A stretch of DNA of 64,000 nucleotides from the NCBI GenBank assembly GCA_018644665.1, contig JABGQA010000106.1, forward strand, positions 92,407 through 156,406, given 5' to 3'. The DNA comes from Candidatus Poribacteria bacterium. GTDB taxonomy: Bacteria; Poribacteria; WGA-4E; GCA-2687025. The notes below the pieces were generated by a model, which searched no databases, was not told the DNA's origin, and saw only the letters and a list, made by a program, of their open reading frames with translations. A program made the position numbers and the translations under genes. Shown here piece after piece: positions 16,895-25,458 of the stretch. The first letter of the stretch is position 1; each line of letters starts with the position of its first letter.

Positions 16895-17650
16895 CTACGC
16901 AGCCCCAGCCCCGAGGAGATGGTTCCACATCTCGCGCCGGAGACCGCGCTCCTTGTAATGGTCGGACTGGCCGCAGGCCGCAGAGCGAGCCGCCAGGATG
17001 TGCGCGTGTTCGGCAGCGGCCTCGGGGTCGTGGCGCCAACTTGGCGCGGCGGGATCCCCCTGTCGGCTGAACAGGAACTTCAGCATGTACCGCACGCGGT
17101 CGCCCTGGTTCCGCGAGGCCCCGTGCCAGATGTCGTAGTGGGTGATCGCAACCGTGCCAGCCTCGCACGTCAGGGCGACCTGGTCGCGGAAGTGCGCATA
17201 CGTCGCCATGCGGTCCGTTGGGCAGTTTCGGAAGTGCGTGCCCGGCACGATCATCGTCGGGCCCAGATCCGCGGACGTGTCCTGCGGGTAGTAGAACCCA
17301 AGCACGGTGCGCACCTTGTGATGCCGTTGGTTCGTCCCGTCCTGATGCCATCCTTGGCTGCGGGTGCCGGGCGGGTTCACATGGCAATGCCGGTGCCCGC
17401 TCATCTGGAAGTCCTCGCCAACGAGGCTTACGAGCGCGCCGCGCACCATCGGATGGCCCCACACATCGTGCAGCTTCGGCACGAGTTCCAGGATGCTGTC
17501 GCCGGGATTCGAGTCAGCTGTAGCCCGGGCGCACTCCTCGTAGCAGTACTCGTTGAAGCCCTCGGGGAACTCCGGTTTCAGCACCAGGTACCCCTTGACC
17601 ACGAAGTCCATCACCTCAGCGTCATTCAGCCGGTAGTCCTGTTCAGGCAT
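16895..17650 (-). CDS. Phytanoyl-CoA dioxygenase (PhyH) family oxygenase
   Basis: A 251-residue Fe(II)/2-oxoglutarate-dependent oxygenase. The iron facial triad is visible as HxD in QGWHQDGTNQ and a distal His in ITHYDIWHGASRNQGDRVR, with the nearby Arg expected to hold 2-oxoglutarate. No signal peptide is present, so it is cytosolic. It is the third gene of a minus-strand set (18934 to 16895) and overlaps the preceding 131-residue gene by eight bases. The substrate is unknown; PhyH-like enzymes in environmental bacteria hydroxylate many small molecules. Confidence 0.88.
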   Translation of the reverse strand: MPEQDYRLNDAEVMDFVVKGYLVLKPEFPEGFNEYCYEECARATADSNPGDSILELVPKLHDVWGHPMVRGALVSLVGEDFQMSGHRHCHVNPPGTRSQGWHQDGTNQRHHKVRTVLGFYYPQDTSADLGPTMIVPGTHFRNCPTDRMATYAHFRDQVALTCEAGTVAITHYDIWHGASRNQGDRVRYMLKFLFSRQGDPAAPSWRHDPEAAAEHAHILAARSAACGQSDHYKERGLRREMWNHLLGAGAA

Positions 17651-18038
17651 CGTACTCCTCGACCTTCTGGAGGATGAACTCGTAGCCCAGTATGTCGATT
17701 TCGCGGTCGTCGAACGGCGCCAGTTGGTCCGGGAAGTGCACGACGTGCCAACCGTCGATGATCGCGGCCTTCACGGTGCGGTACGGGAACTCGGGCGGCT
17801 CGGGCGTGATCTCCTCGACGGCGCCGGCCACCGGCTCGTGGAGCGCCATCGCGACGACCTGCGACTGGACGTTCGGCGTCGCCGCGTGGAGATACAGCAG
17901 ACGCTGCCGTCGAGCGCCCGCGCCTCCTTCAACGTCGCTCAGCAGGTCGTCGAGGTCGCCCCCGGTGAGTCCTCCGTTCGCGAGCTTGCCGCGGGCCGTC
18001 TCCACCCACTGCCGAACCGCGTCCGATACTGTGGCCAT
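17643..18038 (-). CDS. Hypothetical protein between two PhyH oxygenases
   Basis: A 131-residue soluble protein that I do not recognise. It starts two bases after the upstream PhyH stop, with GAGGAA overlapping that stop, and its end overlaps the next PhyH by eight bases, so it is translationally coupled to both. The N-terminal third is helical (SDAVRQWVETARGKLANGG). The C-terminal part has alternating strands (KAAIIDGWHVVHFPDQLAPF) and an acidic tail. Position suggests an accessory or partner protein of the oxygenases. Confidence 0.7.
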   Translation of the reverse strand: MATVSDAVRQWVETARGKLANGGLTGGDLDDLLSDVEGGAGARRQRLLYLHAATPNVQSQVVAMALHEPVAGAVEEITPEPPEFPYRTVKAAIIDGWHVVHFPDQLAPFDDREIDILGYEFILQKVEEYDA

Positions 18039-18040
18039 GT

Positions 18041-18934
18041 CTATTCCTCGTCCTCATAGGGGCGGAATCCGCGCACGACGAGGCCGCGTTGACCGCCCTT
18101 TTTCGCTTCGGAGGCGCGCTTCTCGGCCTCGGCCCGATTCGCCACGGTCGACGCGCCAATGATCGTGTAGTCATCGACCCGTCGGTACCGGTTGATGAAC
18201 ACCGGTCGCCGCGCGTCCGAGTGATTCTGCTTCGACCCGTGGATCGTACGGTAGTGGAAGAAGATGCCGTCTCCCGGCTCGCCGCACACGGGCAGGGAGC
18301 GCTCCCACGGCCACTCGCCGTCGTCGAGTCCCAGGTGCGAGAACGTGTCCACGTGGTCCAACTGCCCCAGCTTGTGCGAGCCGGGCACCACGTGCAGCGC
18401 GCCGTTCTCCAGATCAGTGGTCAATGTGTAGTTCAGGATGGCGACGGGGCCGTAGTACCGGTGCTCGAAGTAGGCCGCGTCCTGATGCAGGTGCTTCGGA
18501 TGCCCGCCGACGGGTTCTTTCACGAGGCACTGCCCGTTCCCGAACAACTCGACGTTGGGGCCGAGGATCGCCTCCACGATGTCCAACGCCCGCTCGTCGA
18601 GGGCCGACGCGAAGAACGCGCCGCTGGTACTGTAGTTATACGAGAGCACCATGATCTGCTTGTCGCGGTCGTATCCCTCCGGCGCCGGGATGAACAGCGT
18701 GCCGTCGGGCGTCCTCCATCCCTCGACGATCTGCTCCGCGCGGTCCAGGAGCGAAATCGCGCGATCGGCAGCTTCGGTGATGTCCCGATTGATCGCGTCC
18801 ACGTATTGGCGCGTAAGACCGCGCACGACGAGGCAGCCGTGGTCGTCAAACACCGATTTCGCGCGGTCCACGTCGAGGTCGTCCACCGACATCTCGATGT
18901 CCGCCACCGTCGCCAGTTCGTTCCCCAAGTCCAT
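18041..18934 (-). CDS. Phytanoyl-CoA dioxygenase (PhyH) family oxygenase
   Basis: A 297-residue Fe(II)/2-oxoglutarate oxygenase. Iron ligands are in KHLHQDAAYFEH (HxD) and FFHYRTIHGSKQN, with a 2-oxoglutarate-binding Arg likely in DARRPVFINRY. GALHVVPGSHK is the usual PhyH strand. I take the ATG at 18934; a TTG at 18955 is possible, since GGAGGAGG abuts the ATG very closely. The C-terminal tail is charged (EAEKRASEAKKGGQR). It lies 30 bases downstream of the isomerase stop at 18965. Confidence 0.87.
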   Translation of the reverse strand: MDLGNELATVADIEMSVDDLDVDRAKSVFDDHGCLVVRGLTRQYVDAINRDITEAADRAISLLDRAEQIVEGWRTPDGTLFIPAPEGYDRDKQIMVLSYNYSTSGAFFASALDERALDIVEAILGPNVELFGNGQCLVKEPVGGHPKHLHQDAAYFEHRYYGPVAILNYTLTTDLENGALHVVPGSHKLGQLDHVDTFSHLGLDDGEWPWERSLPVCGEPGDGIFFHYRTIHGSKQNHSDARRPVFINRYRRVDDYTIIGASTVANRAEAEKRASEAKKGGQRGLVVRGFRPYEDEE

Positions 18935-18964
18935 CCTCCTCCGCGACGCGCGCAAGCTGCGTCG

Positions 18965-19795
18965 CTAACGTCCCAAACGGGACCGCATGTACGCGTAGTC
19001 CTCGCGCGTCTGAGCGATGACGCCCTCCGTGTCCAGATCCCGCCAGCTATGCCCGCCCTGGTATTCCGAGTGGAACGAGACGACGCCGTCGAACCCTATC
19101 TGCGCAAGGCACTCGAACACCTCGTCCCAGCGCACGATCCCTTCACTCAGCGGCACGAGCTTCTCGGCCCACGTGACCTGGCCATCAGCCTCGTTGCGAT
19201 ACCAGCCGAAGTCCTTCAGGGCCATCATGCGGATGCGGTCGTGGACGGCGTCCATGCCGATCTTCCACCCGCTGCGGCCGCCCTCGACCGTCATGTGGCC
19301 CGGGTCGATGTACGCCCCAAGCGCGTCGGGATCGAAGCCGCGCAACAGCGCCGCGATCACGTGCGACGACGCCGTCATGTCGTTGCCGGAGTGGTTGTGC
19401 AGACACGCCGTGACGCCGGCCTCCTGCGCCAACGGCTCGATGCGCGCGAGACACTCCCGCACCTCGGCGATCTGGCCGCGTAGTTTCCCGAATCCCTGGT
19501 AGCGCCAATACCCCAGCTTGATGCGCGTGATCCCGGCGGCCTTGGCTGCGCGGAGAGTCGCCTTGGCGTCGTCGTCGGCATCCGTGATCGCGGTGGTGAT
19601 CATCGGGACTGCAGCGCCGACGCCTCGAAGCGCCTCGACGGCGGCCGGCAGCTTCTCCTCGACGCCATCCGGCGTCACGTGGCCGCCGGGACGCACCGTC
19701 AGGTCGAGGCCGTCGAATCCGATGTCGACCGCGGCTCTGCCCGCGTCCTCTATCGACAGCTCCTGCAGGTGCTTCGAGAACATCACTACCTTCAC
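18965..19795 (-). CDS. Sugar phosphate isomerase/epimerase (xylose isomerase-like TIM barrel)
   Basis: A 276-residue TIM-barrel protein of the AP-endonuclease-2/xylose isomerase-like family. Likely metal-site segments are FDGLDLTVRPGGHV, CLHNHSGNDM, YIDPGHMTVEGG, MMALKDFGWY and VSFHSEY. The GTG at 19795 follows GAGGGGT. It is codirectional with the two PhyH genes downstream and a small secreted protein upstream, so oxidation and isomerisation of the same compound is plausible. The substrate is unknown. Confidence 0.86.
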   Translation of the reverse strand: MKVVMFSKHLQELSIEDAGRAAVDIGFDGLDLTVRPGGHVTPDGVEEKLPAAVEALRGVGAAVPMITTAITDADDDAKATLRAAKAAGITRIKLGYWRYQGFGKLRGQIAEVRECLARIEPLAQEAGVTACLHNHSGNDMTASSHVIAALLRGFDPDALGAYIDPGHMTVEGGRSGWKIGMDAVHDRIRMMALKDFGWYRNEADGQVTWAEKLVPLSEGIVRWDEVFECLAQIGFDGVVSFHSEYQGGHSWRDLDTEGVIAQTREDYAYMRSRLGR

Positions 19796-19813
19796 GAGCT
19801 ACCCCTCACGTTT

Positions 19814-20146
19814 CTACTCGATACCGGTCTGTAGTTGCGGGACGTTGGATGCGTCGGCGCCCAGGCTGGCGGCGAGCGGCCCGCCCAACGCCTGGATGCT
19901 GAGTTTCTGGGCAAACTGGAACTTCCCGGCGCCTCGCGCGATGTAGATGTACGTGTCGCCCGAGTCGCGGTCGAAGAACGTAAGCGTGCTGACGTTGGCC
20001 GATGTCTCGAAGTCCACATCGACGTTCTGGAACTTGCTCAAATACTGCGCGTGCGCGGTCGGAAGGAGAGGACTTCGGCCGAGCAACATCAGCAACACGG
20101 CGCCCCCAACGACGACCCCGACGGTGAACCCGGCCCATCCGCGCAT
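19814..20146 (-). CDS. Small exported or membrane-anchored hypothetical protein
   Basis: A 110-residue protein with an N-terminal hydrophobic segment (FTVGVVVGGAVLLMLLG) followed by AHAQ, consistent with a signal peptide or single anchor. The remainder forms strands (SGDTYIYIARGAGKFQFAQK) and is extracytoplasmic. An ATG with AGAAGGAA upstream and a good divergent promoter (20204-20232) support it. No family was recognised. It is the first gene of the 20146-16895 minus-strand set. Confidence 0.72.
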   Translation of the reverse strand: MRGWAGFTVGVVVGGAVLLMLLGRSPLLPTAHAQYLSKFQNVDVDFETSANVSTLTFFDRDSGDTYIYIARGAGKFQFAQKLSIQALGGPLAASLGADASNVPQLQTGIE

Positions 20147-20203
20147 GTGCGTTCCTTCTCTGGTGCGACGCGTGCCTGAAGCGCCCTTGTCAGCCGCCGC
20201 GCA

Positions 20204-20232
20204 ATCCTACCGAACGCTGCCCGGGGCCGCAA
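20204..20232 (-). promoter_or_regulatory. Candidate promoter of the 20146-16895 set
   Basis: Reading leftward: TTGCGG (20232-20227), 17 bases, TAGGAT (20209-20204), 58 bases before the ATG. Its -35 box directly abuts that of the hemC promoter. Confidence 0.5.
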
Positions 20233-20261
20233 TTGTCAGACCGGCGCCGCGAGGCTACACT
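20233..20261 (+). promoter_or_regulatory. Promoter of the hem operon
   Basis: TTGTCA (20233-20238), 17 bases, TACACT (20256-20261). A transcript from about 20268 would exclude the upstream TTG frame start at 20233 and support the GTG at 20302 as the hemC start. Confidence 0.6.
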
Positions 20262-20301
20262 AGGGGCAGATACCTGTTACCAATGGACAAGGCGGGCGCA
20301 C

Positions 20302-21231
20302 GTGGCATTCCCCGAGCGCATTGTGATCGGCACGCGCGGCAGCACGTTGGCGCGAACTCAGACCGCGTGGGTCGTCGCCGCCCTCAAGGGCGGCCATCCC
20401 GGCTTGGATGTCCGCGAACAGGTCATCAGCACCACAGGCGACAGACGAACCGATCGACCGCTCCCCGAGATAGGCGGCAAAGGCCTATTCACCGCGGAGC
20501 TGGAGACCGCTCTGCTCGACGGCGACATTGACGCCGCGGTGCACAGTATGAAGGACCTGCCGACGGAACTGCCGGACGGCCTGTGCGTGGGGGCCATCCC
20601 AGCACGCGAGTCGCCGTTTGATGCCCTGATCTCGGCAGATGGGGTTCTCCTTAGGGATCTCCCACGCGGCGCCAAGGTCGGCACGAGTAGCCGACGCCGT
20701 GAAGCGCAGTTGCTCGCCGCACGGCCCGACCTGCGGATCGAGTCCATACGTGGCAACCTCGACACCCGCATTCGCAAGCTTCATCAGGACGACTGGGACG
20801 CGATCGTTGTCGCCGCCGCAGGGCTCGCGCGCCTAGGACGGTTGGAGGAAGCTACTGAAGTGCTGACTCCCGAGAAGATGCTTCCGGCCGTCGGGCAGGG
20901 GGCGTTGGCGATACAGACACGCGTGGACGACGACTCCACCGCAGCGGCGCTCGCCGTGATCCACGACGCGCACGCCGCGCGAGGTGTAGCTGCGGAGCGC
21001 GCCTTCCTCCATGCCCTTGGTGGTGGATGCCACGTCCCGATCGCCGGCCTCGCGGAAGTCGCCGTTGGGAAGGACGCCCTCGCGCTGAGGGGTCTCGTCG
21101 CGGCGCCCGATGGGACACGTGACGTCCGAGGGTCACGCACCGGCGATTCGCCCGAGGATGTCGGTCGGCAGCTCGCACAGGATTTACTCGACCGAGGCGC
21201 CGCCGCACTCTTGGCGGAGGCCGACGCATGA
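20302..21231 (+). CDS. hemC: Hydroxymethylbilane synthase (porphobilinogen deaminase)
   Basis: Joins four porphobilinogen units into hydroxymethylbilane in heme biosynthesis. The 309-residue length is standard. It has IGTRGSTLARTQT at the start, GGKGLFTAELE, AVHSMKDLPTELPDG, GTSSRRREAQLLA and IRGNLDTRIRKL. GGGCHVPIAG carries the cysteine that holds the dipyrromethane cofactor. The GTG start at 20302 follows AAGGCGGG and lies downstream of the predicted transcript start. It overlaps the next gene by four bases (ATGA), giving translational coupling. The gene supplies heme just upstream of the ccm genes that use it. Confidence 0.97.
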   Translation: MAFPERIVIGTRGSTLARTQTAWVVAALKGGHPGLDVREQVISTTGDRRTDRPLPEIGGKGLFTAELETALLDGDIDAAVHSMKDLPTELPDGLCVGAIPARESPFDALISADGVLLRDLPRGAKVGTSSRRREAQLLAARPDLRIESIRGNLDTRIRKLHQDDWDAIVVAAAGLARLGRLEEATEVLTPEKMLPAVGQGALAIQTRVDDDSTAAALAVIHDAHAARGVAAERAFLHALGGGCHVPIAGLAEVAVGKDALALRGLVAAPDGTRDVRGSRTGDSPEDVGRQLAQDLLDRGAAALLAEADA

Positions 21232-22742
21232 GCGGCATCGTCTACCTCGTGGGAGCCGGCCCAGGCGATCCAAAGCTGCTGACGGTGAAGGGCCGCGAGT
21301 GCCTGGAGCGCGCGGACGTCGTCTTCTATGACGCCCTCGCCAACCCCGTACTGCTCGACCTCGCCCCGGAACGCGCTCCACGGCTCTACGTCGGCAAACG
21401 CAGCGCAGCGCACGCCGTCCCGCAGGAAGAGATGAACGAGCGCCTCGTCGAGGCGGCGTCGGCGGGCAAGACCGTCGTGCGCCTGAAGGGCGGCGACCCG
21501 TTCATCTTCGGGCGAGGCGGCGAGGAGGCCGAACGCCTCCGCGAGGCCGGGGTTCCGTTCGAGATCGTCCCGGGCATCCCGTCGCCAATCGCCGGCCCGG
21601 CATACGCGGGAATCCCTCTCACGCACCGCGACCACGCCTCGTCGGTGGCGTTCGTCACCGGCCATGAGCGCGCGGAGAAGACTGAGTCTACAGTCGACCT
21701 GGGCGCTATCGGAGCGGCGGTTGATACCGTTGCCATCCTCATGGGGACCGCGCGGCTGGCGGGCATCGTGGACGACCTGAAGCGTGGCGGCCGCTCGCCG
21801 GACACGCCCGTGGCATTGGTCCAGTGGGGTACGCGCCCGAACCAGCGAACTCTTGTTAGCACGCTGGAGAACGTCGCCGCCGATGTTGAGGCCGCGGGTA
21901 TGGGCTCGCCCGCAATCATCCTCGTAGGCGATGTCGTTGGGCTGCGCGAAACGCTCGCGTGGTTCGACACGAAGCCGCTCTTCGGCCGACGGGTCGTCGT
22001 GACCCGCGCGCGGGAGCAGGCGAGCTCGCTGGTCTCGCTGCTGACAGATGCAGGCGCGGACGTCATCGAATTCCCGACAATAAGGACAGAGCCGTCAGGC
22101 GACACGTCGTCTCTGGACGACGCGATCGCTGCCCTGCCCGAGACCGACCGCGTCGTCTTCACGAGCGCGAACAGCGTCCGCTATCTATGGGAGCGCGTCG
22201 ACGCGCTGGAGTTGGACAGTCGCGCGTTGGCCGGCGTGTCCGTGGCCGCCATCGGCCCGGCGACCCAAGCGGCGCTCCTCAACCGTGGCGTGCGCCCCGA
22301 CTTCGTGGCGGAGCGCTCGCGCTCCGAAGGCGTGGTCGAGGACATCGGAGACGTGGACGGCCAACGCGTACTCGTGCCGAGGGCCGATCTCGCCCGCGCG
22401 GAGCTTGTTGATGGCCTGCGGGCGGGTGGGGCGGTCGTCACCGCCGTCACGGCGTACAGCACCGTCCCCGACGTCGGCGACGCGACGCAAGTCGTGGACC
22501 TGCTGACCGACGGGGACATCGACGCCGTGACGTTCACGAGCGGGTCGACCGTCCAGAACTTCCTGGCCGCGCTGCCCGGGAACGAGGCGCGGAACGCCCT
22601 GGAACATGTCTGTGTCGCGGCTATCGGCCCTGTCACCGCGGCGCGCGCGCGGGACCTGGGTCTTAACGTGACGGTGGAAGCTCCGAGCGCCGCCGTCGAA
22701 TCCCTGTCGGAAGCCCTTATTCGGCACTTCACGTCCGAGTAA
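21228..22742 (+). CDS. cobA-hemD: Fused uroporphyrinogen-III C-methyltransferase / uroporphyrinogen-III synthase
   Basis: A 504-residue bifunctional enzyme. Residues 1 to about 245 are the SAM-dependent uroporphyrinogen-III methyltransferase: VYLVGAGPGDPKLLTVKG, RLKGGDPFIFGRGGEEAE, PGIPSPIAGPAYAGIPLTHR and TVAILMGTARL. Residues from about 250 are HemD, which cyclises hydroxymethylbilane: RRVVVTRAREQASSLVSLL, VVFTSANSVRYLWER and AVTFTSGSTVQNFL. The fusion, known in several phyla, couples tetrapyrrole ring closure to the siroheme/heme d1/cobalamin branch. It overlaps hemC by ATGA and ends 35 bases before ccmE. Confidence 0.95.
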   Translation: MSGIVYLVGAGPGDPKLLTVKGRECLERADVVFYDALANPVLLDLAPERAPRLYVGKRSAAHAVPQEEMNERLVEAASAGKTVVRLKGGDPFIFGRGGEEAERLREAGVPFEIVPGIPSPIAGPAYAGIPLTHRDHASSVAFVTGHERAEKTESTVDLGAIGAAVDTVAILMGTARLAGIVDDLKRGGRSPDTPVALVQWGTRPNQRTLVSTLENVAADVEAAGMGSPAIILVGDVVGLRETLAWFDTKPLFGRRVVVTRAREQASSLVSLLTDAGADVIEFPTIRTEPSGDTSSLDDAIAALPETDRVVFTSANSVRYLWERVDALELDSRALAGVSVAAIGPATQAALLNRGVRPDFVAERSRSEGVVEDIGDVDGQRVLVPRADLARAELVDGLRAGGAVVTAVTAYSTVPDVGDATQVVDLLTDGDIDAVTFTSGSTVQNFLAALPGNEARNALEHVCVAAIGPVTAARARDLGLNVTVEAPSAAVESLSEALIRHFTSE

Positions 22743-22756
22743 ACCAGGCTATAACT
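22728..22756 (+). promoter_or_regulatory. Candidate promoter of the ccm operon
   Basis: TTCACG (22728-22733), 17 bases, TATAAC (22751-22756), with the ccmE ATG at 22778 preceded by CAGGAGGACCAAGG. The -35 lies inside the end of cobA-hemD, so ccm genes may be read both from here and from the hem promoter. Confidence 0.4.
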
Positions 22757-22777
22757 GCAGGCAGGAGGACCAAGGAT

Positions 22778-23233
22778 ATGGACGGTCGAGTTCTCAAGTT
22801 CGTTGTGGCCGGCGTTCTGCTTACGGCCGGCGTCGGAGCGTTGATGTTTTCAACGCTCAAGGATCCCGAATCCAGCCTAACGCGTTTCACGCCTGACCAG
22901 CTCTTGGCCGCGGACCCCACCGACGTAGGACAGCGCGGTGTCCAGGTGGATGGCTTCGTAGCAGAGGGCACCGAGCGGTATGACATGGGCGCCAAGGAAC
23001 TACGGTTCCAGGTGCGTGACACGGCGAAGACGGCGTTTGTGAACGTCGTGTACAGGGAGGGTCTCAAGCCCGACACCTTCGCCGAGGGTCAAGGAGTCGT
23101 CGTCAGCGGCAAGTACGAAGCCGCCGCCAACATTATCGAGGCGGACAAGCTGATGACGAAGTGCCCATCGAAATACGAGGCAGAACCACCGACGACCGGT
23201 GAGACGGCCTCTGCCGTTGGGGCGGGGCAGTGA
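22778..23233 (+). CDS. ccmE: Cytochrome c maturation heme chaperone CcmE, cysteine-type
   Basis: A 151-residue periplasmic heme chaperone with one N-terminal anchor (VLKFVVAGVLLTAGVGALMF) and an OB-fold domain. It receives heme from CcmC and passes it to CcmF. Conserved parts include VQVDGFVAEGT, ELRFQVRDTAKTAFVNVVYREGLKPDTF and GQGVVVSGKY. The heme-binding motif is LMTKCPSKYEA, where CxxxY replaces the usual HxxxY, so heme would attach through cysteine. Cys-type CcmE is established for archaea and some bacteria such as Desulfovibrio. It overlaps ccmF (GTGA). Confidence 0.93.
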   Translation: MDGRVLKFVVAGVLLTAGVGALMFSTLKDPESSLTRFTPDQLLAADPTDVGQRGVQVDGFVAEGTERYDMGAKELRFQVRDTAKTAFVNVVYREGLKPDTFAEGQGVVVSGKYEAAANIIEADKLMTKCPSKYEAEPPTTGETASAVGAGQ

Positions 23234-25458
23234 CCGATCGCGCGCGCGAAACACGCAAAGACTTTGCCCTAGTTCTGGGCTTCCTCGGCGTCGCCACGCT
23301 CGCGTGGGTGGTCGTAGCGGGGCTGTACGGCGTCGCCGTCGCTGGGTTGGCGCGCGTAGCGACCTACGGCGCCGTCGCCAGCTCGACTTGGGCGTGCATC
23401 GCCCTCTACCACGGCCTGCGCAAGGGCCGCGTCGGGTGGATACACAGTGGGCGGCGCGGGGTAGTCGTCTCCGCCGCATTCGTCCTCTTCTCGACCTTCT
23501 GCCTGCTCTACGCCCTGACCTTCGATTGGTCCGGCCTCGAATACGTGTGGCAGACATCGAAGCCGGGCCAGCCATTCATCTACAAGATAAGCGCGCTGTG
23601 GGGCGGCATGTCCGGGTCGATGCTCTTCTGGGTCGCGATTCTCGCGTTCTGCGCGCTGGTCATGACGTGGAAGAGCCGACACGAAGAGGACGAACTCACC
23701 AGCTACGCCCTGGGCGCGCTGTCCGTCGTGTTGTTGTTCTACGCCGTCCTGGTGGCCGGGATCATCCCCGGGATCAAGAACCCGTTCGCCCTGATCCCGC
23801 CGGCGCACATGGCCGCGATACAGGCGGGGCAAGCCGTCCGCGGCATGGGCATGAATCCGTTGCTCCAGACGCCCGCGATGCTCATTCACCCGCCGAACCT
23901 ATACGCAGGCTTTGTTGTCTGCACGATTCCCTACGTGTACGCCCTTGGCGCGCTGGCGTCTGGGTCGGGTGGCACGGAGTGGATCACGCGCGCCCGCCGA
24001 TGGACGATAGCGGCGTGGCTGTTCCTGACACTCGGCAATGTCATCGGCGGCGCGTGGGCGTATGGCGAGCTGGGTTGGGGCGGCTACTGGGGTTGGGATC
24101 CGGTCGAGAACGCCGGTCTCCTGCCTTGGTTGATGATCACAGCGTTCCTGCACTCCGTCATCATCCAAGAGCATCGGAACATGCTCAAGGTGTGGAACGT
24201 GATTCTCATCGCCCTCACGTTCCTGCTTGTTCTCTTCGGCACGACGCTCGTGCGTAGCGGGCTGCTCTCGTCGATCCACGCGTTCGGTCAGTCCACCGAA
24301 CTGATCGTGTACTTCCTATCGTTCCTCGGCCTGAACGCCCTCGTAGTCGGCGTGATGCTCTGGCGTCGGTGGAACACGCTACGCAGCATGAACCGCTTCG
24401 ACTCGTTGCTGTCGCGCGAGGCGTCGTTCCTCCTGAACAACTGGATCTTCGTCGTCGGCGCGGTCGTCGTGTTCGCCGGGACGACGTTCCCGCTCATCTC
24501 AAAGAGCTACTACACCTACATCAAGGGCATTGAGAACCGCGAGATCGCGGTGACCGAGCCCTACTACAACACCTTCATCGTGCCGCTAGGCCTCATCCTC
24601 CTGCTGCTCACGGGCATCGGGCCGATGATCTCGTGGAAGAAGGCGACGGAATCCAACCTGCGCCGCAACTTCCTCGCGCCCACGCTGGTCGGCGGGTTGG
24701 CGGCTGCGCTGAGTGTGTATCCGTTCTACAAGGTCGGAGCCGCGCACCCGGACGGCGTACCGCTCCTCAAGACGACGTATGCGATCCTCTGCATATTCGC
24801 GTCCGCCTTCGTCCTCGCGACGGTGGCGATGGAGTACTACAAGGGCGTCCGCGTGCGCATGCATCGTGGCGCGGGCGGGCCGATTCGCGCGTTCATTGAG
24901 CTTAACCTGCGCAACAAGCGCCGATACGGCGGCTACATCGTGCATGTGGGCATGGTGCTGTTCTATCTGGGAACGCTCGGCGCCAAGGGCTTCCAGATGT
25001 CCCATCGCGTGGTCCTACAGCCGGGTGAGAGCTACCAGGTTGCGGGCTACACGCTGACCCTCGGGGACCAGTTTCTCGAACGGGGCGGCGAGAGCGCCTA
25101 CAGTGCGCCGCGCGGCGTGAAGGGCGCGATACGGGCATCGAACGCGCAGTACAAGGGCGTCAACATCGAGGCCACGCGCGCCAAGGGCGACAGCGTGATC
25201 CTCCGGCCCGCGCTTGGGATATACGACGGCCACGACGGGCCGCCAACGTACGAGTCGGCAATCCTGCGGCGAGGCACGCACGACCTCTACATCGCGCTCG
25301 GTGAGGTGACTCAAGCGGGGGCGGCCGACATGCAGGTGTTCTACAACCCGTTCGCGTGGGTCGTGCTGCTCCTTGCGCCGTTCGTGATGCTCGTCGGGTC
25401 GCTCGTATGCTTGGGCGAGTCGGGCAAAGGCCGCAAGAAGAAGGAGGGCTCGGCATGA
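23230..25458 (+). CDS. ccmF: Heme lyase CcmF
   Basis: A 742-residue polytopic membrane protein that transfers heme from CcmE to apocytochromes. The WWD domain is clear: WGGYWGWDPVENAGLLPWLM. ALWGGMSGSMLFW and LLIHPPNLYAGFV-type segments (here AMLIHPPNLYAGFV) supply His ligands. More than 12 hydrophobic helices surround a C-terminal periplasmic domain (GETPVQ-like region near 590-690) and a last helix, with a basic KGRKKK tail. It starts with GTG overlapping the ccmE stop and ends in an ATGA overlap with the first ccmH. Length is near or slightly above the family norm. Confidence 0.95.
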   Translation: MTDRARETRKDFALVLGFLGVATLAWVVVAGLYGVAVAGLARVATYGAVASSTWACIALYHGLRKGRVGWIHSGRRGVVVSAAFVLFSTFCLLYALTFDWSGLEYVWQTSKPGQPFIYKISALWGGMSGSMLFWVAILAFCALVMTWKSRHEEDELTSYALGALSVVLLFYAVLVAGIIPGIKNPFALIPPAHMAAIQAGQAVRGMGMNPLLQTPAMLIHPPNLYAGFVVCTIPYVYALGALASGSGGTEWITRARRWTIAAWLFLTLGNVIGGAWAYGELGWGGYWGWDPVENAGLLPWLMITAFLHSVIIQEHRNMLKVWNVILIALTFLLVLFGTTLVRSGLLSSIHAFGQSTELIVYFLSFLGLNALVVGVMLWRRWNTLRSMNRFDSLLSREASFLLNNWIFVVGAVVVFAGTTFPLISKSYYTYIKGIENREIAVTEPYYNTFIVPLGLILLLLTGIGPMISWKKATESNLRRNFLAPTLVGGLAAALSVYPFYKVGAAHPDGVPLLKTTYAILCIFASAFVLATVAMEYYKGVRVRMHRGAGGPIRAFIELNLRNKRRYGGYIVHVGMVLFYLGTLGAKGFQMSHRVVLQPGESYQVAGYTLTLGDQFLERGGESAYSAPRGVKGAIRASNAQYKGVNIEATRAKGDSVILRPALGIYDGHDGPPTYESAILRRGTHDLYIALGEVTQAGAADMQVFYNPFAWVVLLLAPFVMLVGSLVCLGESGKGRKKKEGSA

